Shown here piece by piece: positions 10,867 through 18,216 of a stretch of 64,000 nt of DNA. Location of the stretch: the NCBI RefSeq assembly GCF_024055725.1, contig NZ_JAMXMX010000032.1, forward strand, positions 1 through 64,000. Reading direction: 5' to 3'. A program made the translations under genes and the position numbers. Each line of letters starts with the position of its first letter. The stretch's first letter is position 1. The DNA comes from Actinoallomurus spadix. Lineage in GTDB: Bacteria; Actinomycetota; Actinomycetes; Streptosporangiales; Streptosporangiaceae. A model generated the notes under the pieces. The model saw only the letters and a program-made list of their open reading frames with translations, searched no databases and was not told the origin of the DNA.

Positions 10867-10947
10867 AATGGCCCTCCTGTTGCCAGGGTCGCTCTCCCTG
10901 CTGCTCTCATCTTAGAAGTACCGCGTTGACGGGGCGATCCTTCTGTC

Positions 10948-12240
10948 TCAGAGGCGGCCGGCGGCCTTGAGGGAGAGGTACGCGTCGGCGAGGGCGGGGG
11001 CGATCTCGTCCGGGGGCGCGTCGACGACCTCGACGCCGTACTTGCGGAGTTCGACGGTGACGCGCCGGCGGTCGGCGCGGGCGCGTTCGGCCGCCGCGGC
11101 GTCGTAGAGGGCCGCCGAGTCGCCGCGCGCCGCCGCCATCTCGGTCACCCGCGGGTCGCTCACCGCCGCGACGACGACGAGGTGCTTGGCGGTCAGCTGG
11201 GGGAGGAGCGGCAGCAGGCCCTCCTCGATCGCGGTCGTGTTGAGGTCGGTCAGCAGCACCACTAGGCACCGCTGCCGGACCCGGGACAGCAGCGCCGAGA
11301 CCATGCCCGCGGCGTCCGCCTCGATCAGCTCCGGCTCCAGCGGCGCCATCGCCCGCACCATCGCGGTCAGCACCTCGGTACGGGCGGCGCCCTCGACACG
11401 GGCGCGGACCCGCCGGTCGTAGGCCAGCAGGTCGACGCGGTCACCGGCGCGGGAGGCCAGCGCGCCGAGCAGCAACGCGGCGTCCATCGAGCAGTCCAGG
11501 CGCGGGATGTCGCCGACGCGCCCGGCGGCCGTACGGCCGGTGTCGAGCACGAGGTAGATCCGCCGGTCGCGCTCGGGGCGCCAGGTGCGGACGACGACGT
11601 CGGCGCGGCGCGCGGTCGCCCGCCAGTCGATCGAACGGACGTCGTCGCCGTCGACGTACTCCCGCAGCGAGTCGAACTCGGTGCCCTGGCCGCGGATCAG
11701 CGCGACGTGCTGCCCGGTGAGCTCCCGCAGCCGCGCGAGCTTGGCGGGCAGGTGACGCCGCGACGGGAACGCGGGCAGGACCCGTACCGTCCAGGGCGCG
11801 GCGCGGTTCAGCTGGCGGGCCGCGAGCCCCAGGGGGCCGTACGAGCGGAAGGTGACCGCCACGGCCGCGCGGTCGCCCCGGCGCGTGGGGACGAGCCGGG
11901 TCTCGACGCGGCGCCGCTCACCGGGCGGGATCGTCACGGTGACCGTACGCGGCGACGAGCCCGCGCTGGGCGGCCAGGCGTCCCGTAGCCGGGCCCGCAG
12001 CGGCCGGGGGCCCGGGTTCTCGACGATCAGGGCGACGGTGGCCTCCTCGCCGAGACGGACGTTCGTGTCGCCCGACCGGTGCAGACGCAGCCGCCGCACG
12101 TTGCCCGCCAGCACGAGATCGGCGACGACGAGCGCGGCGAGCACGCCGTCGACGGCGAGCAGCGTCCACCAGCTCGGCACGATCACGAGGACCACCGCCC
12201 CGAGGGCGGCCAGCAGCCCCGTACGCCCGGTCAGCGTCAT
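10948..12240 (-). CDS. DUF58 domain protein (vWA-like), MoxR-operon member
   Basis: 430 aa. Two N-terminal membrane helices (GLLAALGAVVLVIVPSWW and an adjacent one) are followed by a beta-rich periplasm-facing part. The DUF58 signature is REYVDGDDVRSIDWRATAR (about residues 200-220), and the following vWA-like domain begins RRIYLVLDTGRT. DUF58 proteins pair with MoxR AAA+ ATPases and are thought to act in assembly or maturation of metal-dependent or envelope complexes. It starts 13 bp after the moxR stop with GGGAG upstream, so it is cotranscribed. Confidence 0.9.
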   Translation of the reverse strand: MTLTGRTGLLAALGAVVLVIVPSWWTLLAVDGVLAALVVADLVLAGNVRRLRLHRSGDTNVRLGEEATVALIVENPGPRPLRARLRDAWPPSAGSSPRTVTVTIPPGERRRVETRLVPTRRGDRAAVAVTFRSYGPLGLAARQLNRAAPWTVRVLPAFPSRRHLPAKLARLRELTGQHVALIRGQGTEFDSLREYVDGDDVRSIDWRATARRADVVVRTWRPERDRRIYLVLDTGRTAAGRVGDIPRLDCSMDAALLLGALASRAGDRVDLLAYDRRVRARVEGAARTEVLTAMVRAMAPLEPELIEADAAGMVSALLSRVRQRCLVVLLTDLNTTAIEEGLLPLLPQLTAKHLVVVAAVSDPRVTEMAAARGDSAALYDAAAAERARADRRRVTVELRKYGVEVVDAPPDEIAPALADAYLSLKAAGRL

Positions 12241-12253
12241 GCCCGGCTCCCGC

Positions 12254-13231
12254 TCACCGGGGAGCGGGGACGGTGGTGAGGATGCCCTCGAGCACGCCGT
12301 CCGTGGTCGCGCCCTCCAGCTCCGCCTCGGGCCGCAGCTGCACGCGGTGCCGCAGCGTCGGCCGGGCGAGTGCCTTCACGTCGTCGGGCCGTACGTAGTC
12401 GCGGCCGGACAGCCACGCCCACGCCCGGGCCGTCGCCAGCAGCGCCGTCGCGCCGCGCGGCGACACGCCCAGCTGCAGGGACGGCGACTGCCGCGTAGCG
12501 CGGCACAGGTCGACGATGTACCCGCTGACCTTCGGGTCGACGTGGACGCGGCGCACGGCCTCCCGGCCGGCGGCCAGGTCCTCCGGCCCCGCGACGGGCG
12601 TGACGCCCGCCGCGCCGAGGTCGCGCGGGTCGAACCCGGAGGCGTGGCGCTGCAGCACCGCGATCTCGTCCTCGCGCGACGGCACCGGAACGTTCAGCTT
12701 GACCAGGAACCGGTCGAGCTGCGCCTCCGGCAGCGGGTACGTGCCCTCGTACTCGACGGGGTTCTGGGTGGCGCAGACGACGAAGGGGTCGGGCAGCGGA
12801 CGGGGCTGCCCCTCCACCGAGACCTGCCGCTCCTCCATCGACTCGAGCAGGGACGCCTGGGTCTTCGGCGGCGTGCGGTTGATCTCGTCGGCGAGCAGCA
12901 GGTTCGTGAAGATCGGGCCCTCGCGGAACTCGAACTCCGACGTGCGGTTGTCGTAGACGAGAGAGCCGGTGACGTCACCCGGCATGAGGTCGGGCGTGAA
13001 CTGCACCCGCTTGAAATCGAGCTTCAGCGCCTGGGCGAGCGTGCGGATCAGGAGCGTCTTGGCGACACCCGGAACGCCCTCGAGCAGCACGTGCCCCCGG
13101 CACAGCAGGGCGATGACCAGGCCGGTCACGACGGAGTCCTGGCCGACGACCGCCTTGGCGACCTCGCCGCGCAGTGCGGTCAGCGCCGTGCGGGCGTCCT
13201 CGCCCCCGATGTCGTGTGGAGTTTCCGTCAA
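12254..13231 (-). CDS. MoxR-family AAA+ ATPase
   Basis: 325 aa with a TTG start that overlaps the stop of the upstream DUF4350 gene (TTGA). Walker A is EGVPGVAKT near residue 60, Walker B LLLADEINRTPPKTQ near 110-125, sensor 1 FVVCATQNPVEYEGTYPLPE, and a C-terminal lid helix bundle (SPSLQLGVSPRGATALL). MoxR ATPases act as chaperones for partner proteins with vWA-like domains, here presumably the DUF58 protein encoded next. The rare start codon and overlap suggest its synthesis depends on translation of the gene before it. Confidence 0.94.
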   Translation of the reverse strand: MTETPHDIGGEDARTALTALRGEVAKAVVGQDSVVTGLVIALLCRGHVLLEGVPGVAKTLLIRTLAQALKLDFKRVQFTPDLMPGDVTGSLVYDNRTSEFEFREGPIFTNLLLADEINRTPPKTQASLLESMEERQVSVEGQPRPLPDPFVVCATQNPVEYEGTYPLPEAQLDRFLVKLNVPVPSREDEIAVLQRHASGFDPRDLGAAGVTPVAGPEDLAAGREAVRRVHVDPKVSGYIVDLCRATRQSPSLQLGVSPRGATALLATARAWAWLSGRDYVRPDDVKALARPTLRHRVQLRPEAELEGATTDGVLEGILTTVPAPR

Positions 13232-14415
13232 GAGTTGCGAACCAGCCTTTCCAGGTCGTCGAGGACGCCCGCGAGGCTCACGAGCCCGGCGTCGTCCACT
13301 GGGGGAGGACCGTACAGGGCGGCGCCGACCACGGCCTGCTCCTGGCCGGTGTGCGCCGCGACCGCGGCGACGATCTCGGCGGCCATCGCGGGGTCGGAGG
13401 CGGCACTGCGCGGCATGCCGAGCAGCGCGGTGAGCCGTTCGAGCGCGCCCGCGCGCAAGGCCTCCGCAGCCCGGTCGGTGGCCCGGCGGGAGCGGTAGAG
13501 CCGGGCCCGGCCCTCGACGGCCTCCGCGGAGCGCACGACGACCGGGAGCGGCTCGACCACGACCGGGCCGAGGCGCCGGGACCGCCAGAGCGCGACCAGG
13601 ACCACGGCGATCACGATCTGCAGCACCGCGAGCTTGACGCCGAACGGGAGGAGCTCGCTGAACGACTTGTGCCCGCCGCTGCCCGGCGCGGGCAGGTCCG
13701 GCAGCAGCCAGACGACGCCGGCCCGCCCCTCGATCAGGTTCATGGCCAGCGCGGCGTTGCCGTTTTCGGCCAGGTGCTGGTTCGTGAGCAGGCGGGACGA
13801 GCCGAGGACGGTGACCGTCGCGCCGCCCATCGGCAGCTGGACCAGCCCGGCCCCGCCGAGTCCGTCGAAATAGCAGGTGGTGGCCTCACCGGGCGCCTTG
13901 TAGGTGGTCGCGCCGAGGAAGTCGGCGTCGCCGGCGTACGCCGCCGCCGGCAGGGTGCAGCCCGGCGCGGGAGTGCTCCACGCGGACCCGGACGCCTCGA
14001 CGCCCGGGGCCAGCGCGCTCAGCGTCTCGCTGGAGGGGGTGACGAGGAGCCGGTCGCCGGGCGCGCCGCGCAGCGCGGTCAGGTCGGCGGCCACGAGGCG
14101 CTCGGAGCGGACGACCACGAGGACGGCGTCGGGCTGGGAGCGCAGGCGCTCGGCGGCGTCGGACGCCGTGTGCGCGACGGTCACGGGCGTGCCGTGCCGC
14201 CGCGTGATCTCCACGAGGGCCCGGGCGCCGTCCTGACCCGGCGAGTCCGGGTCGAGGGTCTCCGAGCCGGTGCGCGGGCGCATCAGGGCGAGCAGCACAC
14301 CGAGGACCAGCAGGGCGAGCACCGCGACGAGGATGCCGCGGGACCGCCGCCAGCGGCGCCGCGCGACCTGCCCCGCGGTGGCCGGCTCACCCGGAGGGGC
14401 CTGCACCGCCGTCAT
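13228..14415 (-). CDS. DUF4350 domain membrane protein
   Basis: 395 aa. One membrane helix near residues 28-45 ([18 protein letters not shown]) precedes a Rossmann-like DUF4350 domain facing outward (LVEITRRHGTPV, DAVLVVVRSERL). A second helix near residues 270-290 (LAVLQIVIAVVLVALW) leads to a helical cytoplasmic tail. It is a regular partner of MoxR/DUF58 operons and its function is unknown. ATG 14415 has AAGGAG upstream and overlaps the stop of a 23-codon reading frame in the 68-bp repeat (ATGA). Expression is thus probably coupled to the repeat-derived frames. Confidence 0.88.
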   Translation of the reverse strand: MTAVQAPPGEPATAGQVARRRWRRSRGILVAVLALLVLGVLLALMRPRTGSETLDPDSPGQDGARALVEITRRHGTPVTVAHTASDAAERLRSQPDAVLVVVRSERLVAADLTALRGAPGDRLLVTPSSETLSALAPGVEASGSAWSTPAPGCTLPAAAYAGDADFLGATTYKAPGEATTCYFDGLGGAGLVQLPMGGATVTVLGSSRLLTNQHLAENGNAALAMNLIEGRAGVVWLLPDLPAPGSGGHKSFSELLPFGVKLAVLQIVIAVVLVALWRSRRLGPVVVEPLPVVVRSAEAVEGRARLYRSRRATDRAAEALRAGALERLTALLGMPRSAASDPAMAAEIVAAVAAHTGQEQAVVGAALYGPPPVDDAGLVSLAGVLDDLERLVRNS

Positions 14416-14483
14416 GGGGCCTCCTTCGTCGGTCCCATGACCAAGGTGCTGTGCTGATTGATTCCCTCGCTCCGCTCGGTCAT
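14412..14483 (-). CDS. 23-codon reading frame in repeat copy 1
   Basis: On the minus strand it reads MTERSEGINQHSTLV then MGPTKEAP and stops at a TGA that overlaps the ATG of the DUF4350 gene. Its own ATG overlaps the TGA of the identical upstream frame. Its AAGGAGG serves as the ribosome binding site for DUF4350. A functional peptide is not established. The frame may simply be a coupling device carried by the repeat. Confidence 0.45.
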   Translation of the reverse strand: MTERSEGINQHSTLVMGPTKEAP

Positions 14484-14551
14484 GGGGCCTCCTTCGTCGG
14501 CCTCATGACCAAGGTGCTGTGCTGATTGATTCCCTCGCTCCGCTCGGTCAT
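14480..14551 (-). CDS. 23-codon reading frame in repeat copy 2
   Basis: It encodes the same 23-residue peptide as copy 1 except for Arg instead of Gly after the second Met. The ATG overlaps the TGA of the DUF4129 gene and the TGA overlaps the ATG of the next mini-frame, so both junctions are 4-bp ATGA overlaps. Translation is plausible because each junction is a textbook coupling signal. A function for the peptide is unknown. Confidence 0.45.
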   Translation of the reverse strand: MTERSEGINQHSTLVMRPTKEAP

Positions 14552-15201
14552 GGGACGCCTCCGAGCGGGACCGGGCGCGCGGCGCGCAGGCGGTCGTCGA
14601 GGTCGGCGAGCGCCCGGTAGCCGTCGGCGTCGCCCTGCCGTCCGCCGTACCAGACGTCGTCGAACAGGCGTACGCCCGCGGTGAGGGCGTCAGCGTGGTC
14701 GGGCAGCGCCGTCCCCGCCTCGGCCGCGAGTTCGTCGGCGGTACGGCCGGGCCGCGGCGGGACGATGGCGCGCTCCTCCAGATCGCGTGCGATGGCGCGG
14801 AGGCGTTCGCGGATGGCCTCGGGCCACCGGCCGGCGGCGGCGTGGCGTTCGGCCGTGGCGCGGTGGTCCTCGGCGGTGGTGACCGTCTCGGCGAGCAGGG
14901 CCTCGGGCGCGGCGGCGTTGCGGCGCACGCTGCCGATCCGCCACCAGACGGCGGCGACCACCACGGCCAGGATGACGAGCAGGACGACGATACCGAGCCA
15001 GCCGCCGCCCGCGCCGCCTCCGACGTCGGTGAACCGGTGGTAGAGGCCGTTGAGCCAGTCCTGGATCCTGAACAGGATCCGCTCGAAGAACGAGGGGTCG
15101 TCCTGGTGGTAGACCGGCTTGTTCAGCTCGCGGCGCGCCAGCTCGCGTGCGGGGTCACGGGCGATCGGCGGACCGCCGCCGTACCAGAGCGTCGGCGTCA
15201 T
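14548..15201 (-). CDS. DUF4129 domain membrane protein
   Basis: 217 aa. The N-terminal part contains FERILFRIQDWL, a membrane helix (WLGIVVLLVILAVVVAAVWW, about residues 75-95) and a cytoplasmic DUF4129 region (AIRERLRAIARDLEERAIV...GRTADELAAEAG, then VRLFDDVWYGGR). It belongs to the MoxR envelope operon and its function is unknown. I chose the ATG at 15201 because it overlaps the upstream stop as ATGA; an ATG three codons earlier (15210) is also in frame. Confidence 0.86.
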   Translation of the reverse strand: MTPTLWYGGGPPIARDPARELARRELNKPVYHQDDPSFFERILFRIQDWLNGLYHRFTDVGGGAGGGWLGIVVLLVILAVVVAAVWWRIGSVRRNAAAPEALLAETVTTAEDHRATAERHAAAGRWPEAIRERLRAIARDLEERAIVPPRPGRTADELAAEAGTALPDHADALTAGVRLFDDVWYGGRQGDADGYRALADLDDRLRAARPVPLGGVP

Positions 15202-16334
15202 CGGTGCCATCCCGGGGGCGGGGGCGCCACGAACGACGGGCGCGGCGTCTTCGGCTGGGGGCCGGACCCGGCGGCCGTGAGCGGGCCGGGCAGCCAGGCG
15301 GCGAGCGGATCGTCCGCCGGTTCGAGCTGCGACTCCAGGTCGAACGCCTCACGCCGCATGCGCCGGTCGGCGTAGATCAGGGTGATCACTCCCGCGTTGA
15401 ACGGGTTGACGAGCGTGCCGGCGATGATGCGGCCGACCCCGCCGACCGCGATGACGGCCACGAGCAGCCAGCCGTGCGGCTCCTTGTCGAAGGCGAGGAA
15501 GATCTGCTGCGCGATCGCGAACGGCACGGGCAGCACCAGGAACTCGACGAAGATCGTGATGACCAGTGCCAGGGTGAGCACGCCCATCACCCGCCACCAG
15601 CGGCCCCGCACGATCTCCGTCGAACGGCGCAGCGCGGCGCGGACGCCCCGGCGCTCGAGGACGGCGATGGGGGTGGCGAGGGCGAACCAGACGTAGCCGA
15701 CGACCATCAGTCCCAGCGCCAGCGGGATGCCGAGGACGGCCGTGAGGGCCTGGACGCCGGTGGGGGCGTGGACCAGCACCGACGCGACGAGCGGGGCGAT
15801 GGGGAGCGCGATGGCGAGCAGCACGACCGCGAGGATGGCCGTCGCGGTGCCGGCGAGGCGGCCCTTCACGGCGCGCACGTCACGGCAGGCCTGCCCGAAC
15901 GAGGTGCCGTGGCCCAGCAGCGTACGGCCCATGACCGGGGCGAGGAGCCCGCTGAGCAGGAGCACGACGTACGCGGTGAGGAACAGCCCGACGAGTGAGG
16001 TCATCGACGCCGGGCCGAGCACGCCGACCAGGTCCGCGGGGCTCTCGACGTCGACGTGGAGCCGGCCGCCGAGCACGATGAACTGCGCGGCCGTGAGGAT
16101 CACCTGGACGATCGACGTGAGGATCGCCGACAGGCCGAGCGCGGCGCGCGGGCTGCGGCGGACGTAGGTGATCGCTCCGTCGAGGAGCTCGGAGACGCCG
16201 AGCGGCCGCAGGGGGATCTCGGTCACCGGCGTGTCGTCGGCGACGGGCGGGGGTGCCGGCGGCGGAGCCGCGGCGGCATCGGCGGTTTCGGGCATGGCGG
16301 AGCCCGGAGCCGCCCAACCCGGTGCGTCGGTCAT
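15198..16334 (-). CDS. Multi-pass membrane protein, first gene of the MoxR operon
   Basis: 378 aa. A Pro/Ala-rich cytoplasmic N-terminus (residues 1-45) is followed by about six hydrophobic segments between 60 and 310, for example LSAILTSIVQVILTAAQFIV, LVGLFLTAYVVLLLSGLL, and LTLALVITIFVEFLVLPV. Motifs such as LGVSELLDGAITYVRRSP match the membrane domain family once annotated as glycerophosphodiester phosphodiesterase membrane domain (DUF7544/7847-like). No phosphodiesterase catalytic domain is present. It is divergent from mtnA and should share a promoter region 16335-16492. An envelope role is inferred from the operon only. Confidence 0.8.
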   Translation of the reverse strand: MTDAPGWAAPGSAMPETADAAAAPPPAPPPVADDTPVTEIPLRPLGVSELLDGAITYVRRSPRAALGLSAILTSIVQVILTAAQFIVLGGRLHVDVESPADLVGVLGPASMTSLVGLFLTAYVVLLLSGLLAPVMGRTLLGHGTSFGQACRDVRAVKGRLAGTATAILAVVLLAIALPIAPLVASVLVHAPTGVQALTAVLGIPLALGLMVVGYVWFALATPIAVLERRGVRAALRRSTEIVRGRWWRVMGVLTLALVITIFVEFLVLPVPFAIAQQIFLAFDKEPHGWLLVAVIAVGGVGRIIAGTLVNPFNAGVITLIYADRRMRREAFDLESQLEPADDPLAAWLPGPLTAAGSGPQPKTPRPSFVAPPPPGWHR

Positions 16335-16492
16335 CGCCTGCTCCCGCCCGCCGATTACCCGGCCAATCCTGCCATGCGGCGAGAGCGCCGGTGATCGCTC
16401 GCCGCGGTCCGCTCGATTCGCGTGCGCCGTGTGGTGGCCGGGGTCGGTCGGGCCCGCTGATCCGGCGCACCCGATGAGGCAGACTGAGGCAC

Positions 16493-17512
16493 GTGGACGT
16501 GCTGCGATGGAGCGATCCCCCCGAAGGGCCCGCGCTCCTGTTGCTCGACCAGACCCGGCTGCCGCGTGAGGAGGCCGTTCTGGTCTGCCGGGACGTCCCC
16601 GCCGTCGTCAGGGCCGTTCGGGAGCTCGCCGTCCGCGGGGCGCCGCTGCTGGGGATCGCCGCCGGGTACGGCGTCGCGCTGGCCGCCGCGCTCGGCGAGG
16701 ACGTCGAGGCGGCGGCGCGTGCCCTCGCCGGAGCCCGGCCCACGGCGGTGAACCTCGCGCGAGGCGCCGAGCGGGTCCTGCGGGCACACCGGGAGGGGCG
16801 GCCGGCCCTGGCCGAGGCGCACGCGATCGCGGACGAGGAGGCGGCGGCCTCCGCGCGGATGGCGGCGCACGGCCTGGAGCTGGTGCCGGAGGGCGGCCGC
16901 GTTCTCACGCACTGCAACACCGGGGCCCTCGCGGCGGGGGGTGACGGGACGGCGCTGGGCGTCGTGATCGCGGCGCACCGCGCCGGGCGGCTCACGATGC
17001 TGTGGGTGGACGAGACCCGGCCCCTGCTGCAGGGCGCCCGGCTGACGGCGTACGAGGCGGCGCGGCACGGCCTGCCGCACACCGTGCTGCCGGACGGCGC
17101 GGCGGCCTCGCTGTTCGCCGCCGGGGAGGTCGACCTGGTCGTGCTGGGCGCCGACCGCATCGCCCGGGACGGAAGCGTGGCAAACAAGGTAGGGACGTAC
17201 TCCCTCGCGGTGCTGGCCCGCCATCACGGCGTGCCGTTCGTGGTGGTCGCGCCGACGAGTACCGTCGATCTGGCTACGCGGACGGGCGGCGACATCCCGA
17301 TCGAGCTACGCGATCCGGGAGAAGTCACCGCGTTCGCCGGACAACCGACGGCACCGCTCGGGAGTCCTGTCTACAATCCGGCCTTCGACGTGACCCCGGG
17401 TGACCTGGTGACGGCCATCGTCACCGAACGCGGGGTCATCGCGCCGGTGAACGAGGGTAACCTGGCTGCCCTGGGCGACCCGCCTCCGATAAGCGACGAT
17501 GAGGGCTCATGA
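16493..17512 (+). CDS. mtnA: S-methyl-5-thioribose-1-phosphate isomerase
   Basis: 339 aa with a GTG start. It converts methylthioribose-1-phosphate to methylthioribulose-1-phosphate in methionine salvage. Signatures are AVRGAPLLGIAAGYGVAL (substrate-binding loop), LTHCNTGALAAGG with the catalytic Cys, WVDETRPLLQGARLTAYE, and VLGADRIARDGSVANKVGTY with the catalytic Asp. It overlaps mtrA by 4 bp (ATGA), so it leads the mtnA-mtrA-mtrB-lpqB operon. No other methionine-salvage gene is adjacent. I recall the same order in Streptomyces. Confidence 0.95.
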   Translation: MDVLRWSDPPEGPALLLLDQTRLPREEAVLVCRDVPAVVRAVRELAVRGAPLLGIAAGYGVALAAALGEDVEAAARALAGARPTAVNLARGAERVLRAHREGRPALAEAHAIADEEAAASARMAAHGLELVPEGGRVLTHCNTGALAAGGDGTALGVVIAAHRAGRLTMLWVDETRPLLQGARLTAYEAARHGLPHTVLPDGAAASLFAAGEVDLVVLGADRIARDGSVANKVGTYSLAVLARHHGVPFVVVAPTSTVDLATRTGGDIPIELRDPGEVTAFAGQPTAPLGSPVYNPAFDVTPGDLVTAIVTERGVIAPVNEGNLAALGDPPPISDDEGS

Positions 17513-18186
17513 AGGGACGCGTGCTGGTCGTCGACGACGACCTGGCTCTGGCCGAGATGCTCGGCATCGTGCTCCGCGGCGAAGGCTTCGAGCCGTCGTT
17601 CGTGCACGACGGTGACAAGGCGCTCGAGGCCTTCCGGGAGACCCGGCCCGACCTCGTGCTGCTGGACCTGATGCTCCCCGGCATCGACGGGATCGACGTC
17701 TGCCGTCAGATCCGCGCCGAGTCCGGCGTGCCGATCGTGATGCTGACCGCCAAGAGTGACACGGTCGACGTCGTCCTCGGCCTCGAATCCGGCGCCGACG
17801 ACTACATCGTCAAGCCGTTCAAGCCGAAGGAGCTGGTGGCGCGGGTCCGCGCCCGGCTCCGCCGTACCGACGACCCGACGCCGGAGCTGCTGCAGATCGG
17901 CGACATCTCGATCGACGTGGCGGGCCACTCGGTGAAGCGGGCGGATCGGCACATCCCGCTGACGCTGCTGGAGTTCGACCTGCTCGTCGCGCTGGCCCGC
18001 AAGCCGCGCCAGGTCTTCACCCGTGAGGTGCTGCTCGAGCAGGTGTGGGGGTACCGCCACGCCGCCGACACGCGACTGGTGAACGTCCACGTCCAGCGGC
18101 TGCGCGCCAAGATCGAGAAGGACCCCGAGCATCCGGAGATCGTCGTCACCGTACGCGGTGTCGGTTACAAGGCCGGGCCGGCGTAA
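17509..18186 (+). CDS. mtrA: Response regulator MtrA
   Basis: 225 aa, an OmpR/PhoB-type regulator. The receiver domain has VVDDD at residues 7-11, the phospho-acceptor in LLDLMLPGIDG near residue 53, and the Lys in DDYIVKPFKP. The winged-helix domain ends RGVGYKAGPA. Sequence and neighbourhood (mtrB, lpqB) identify MtrA, the essential actinobacterial regulator of cell-wall hydrolases, division and osmotic response. Its start codon overlaps the mtnA stop, so part of its expression is coupled to mtnA. Confidence 0.97.
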   Translation: MKGRVLVVDDDLALAEMLGIVLRGEGFEPSFVHDGDKALEAFRETRPDLVLLDLMLPGIDGIDVCRQIRAESGVPIVMLTAKSDTVDVVLGLESGADDYIVKPFKPKELVARVRARLRRTDDPTPELLQIGDISIDVAGHSVKRADRHIPLTLLEFDLLVALARKPRQVFTREVLLEQVWGYRHAADTRLVNVHVQRLRAKIEKDPEHPEIVVTVRGVGYKAGPA

Positions 18187-18216
18187 CGGCCCCTTCCGAC
18201 TCCCCCCGAGCAGTCC

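Larger units (their letters stand above)
14411..14551 (-). repeat. Two tandem copies of a 68-bp repeat inside the MoxR operon
   Basis: Copy one covers 14411-14478 and copy two 14479-14546, followed by a few bases of a third (14547-14551). The copies differ at only two positions in the middle. Each unit contains an AAGGAGG ribosome binding site and an ATG, and ends so that ATGA junctions form at both ends. The repeat sits exactly between the DUF4129 stop and the DUF4350 start. I see no further copy in the window. Confidence 0.9.
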
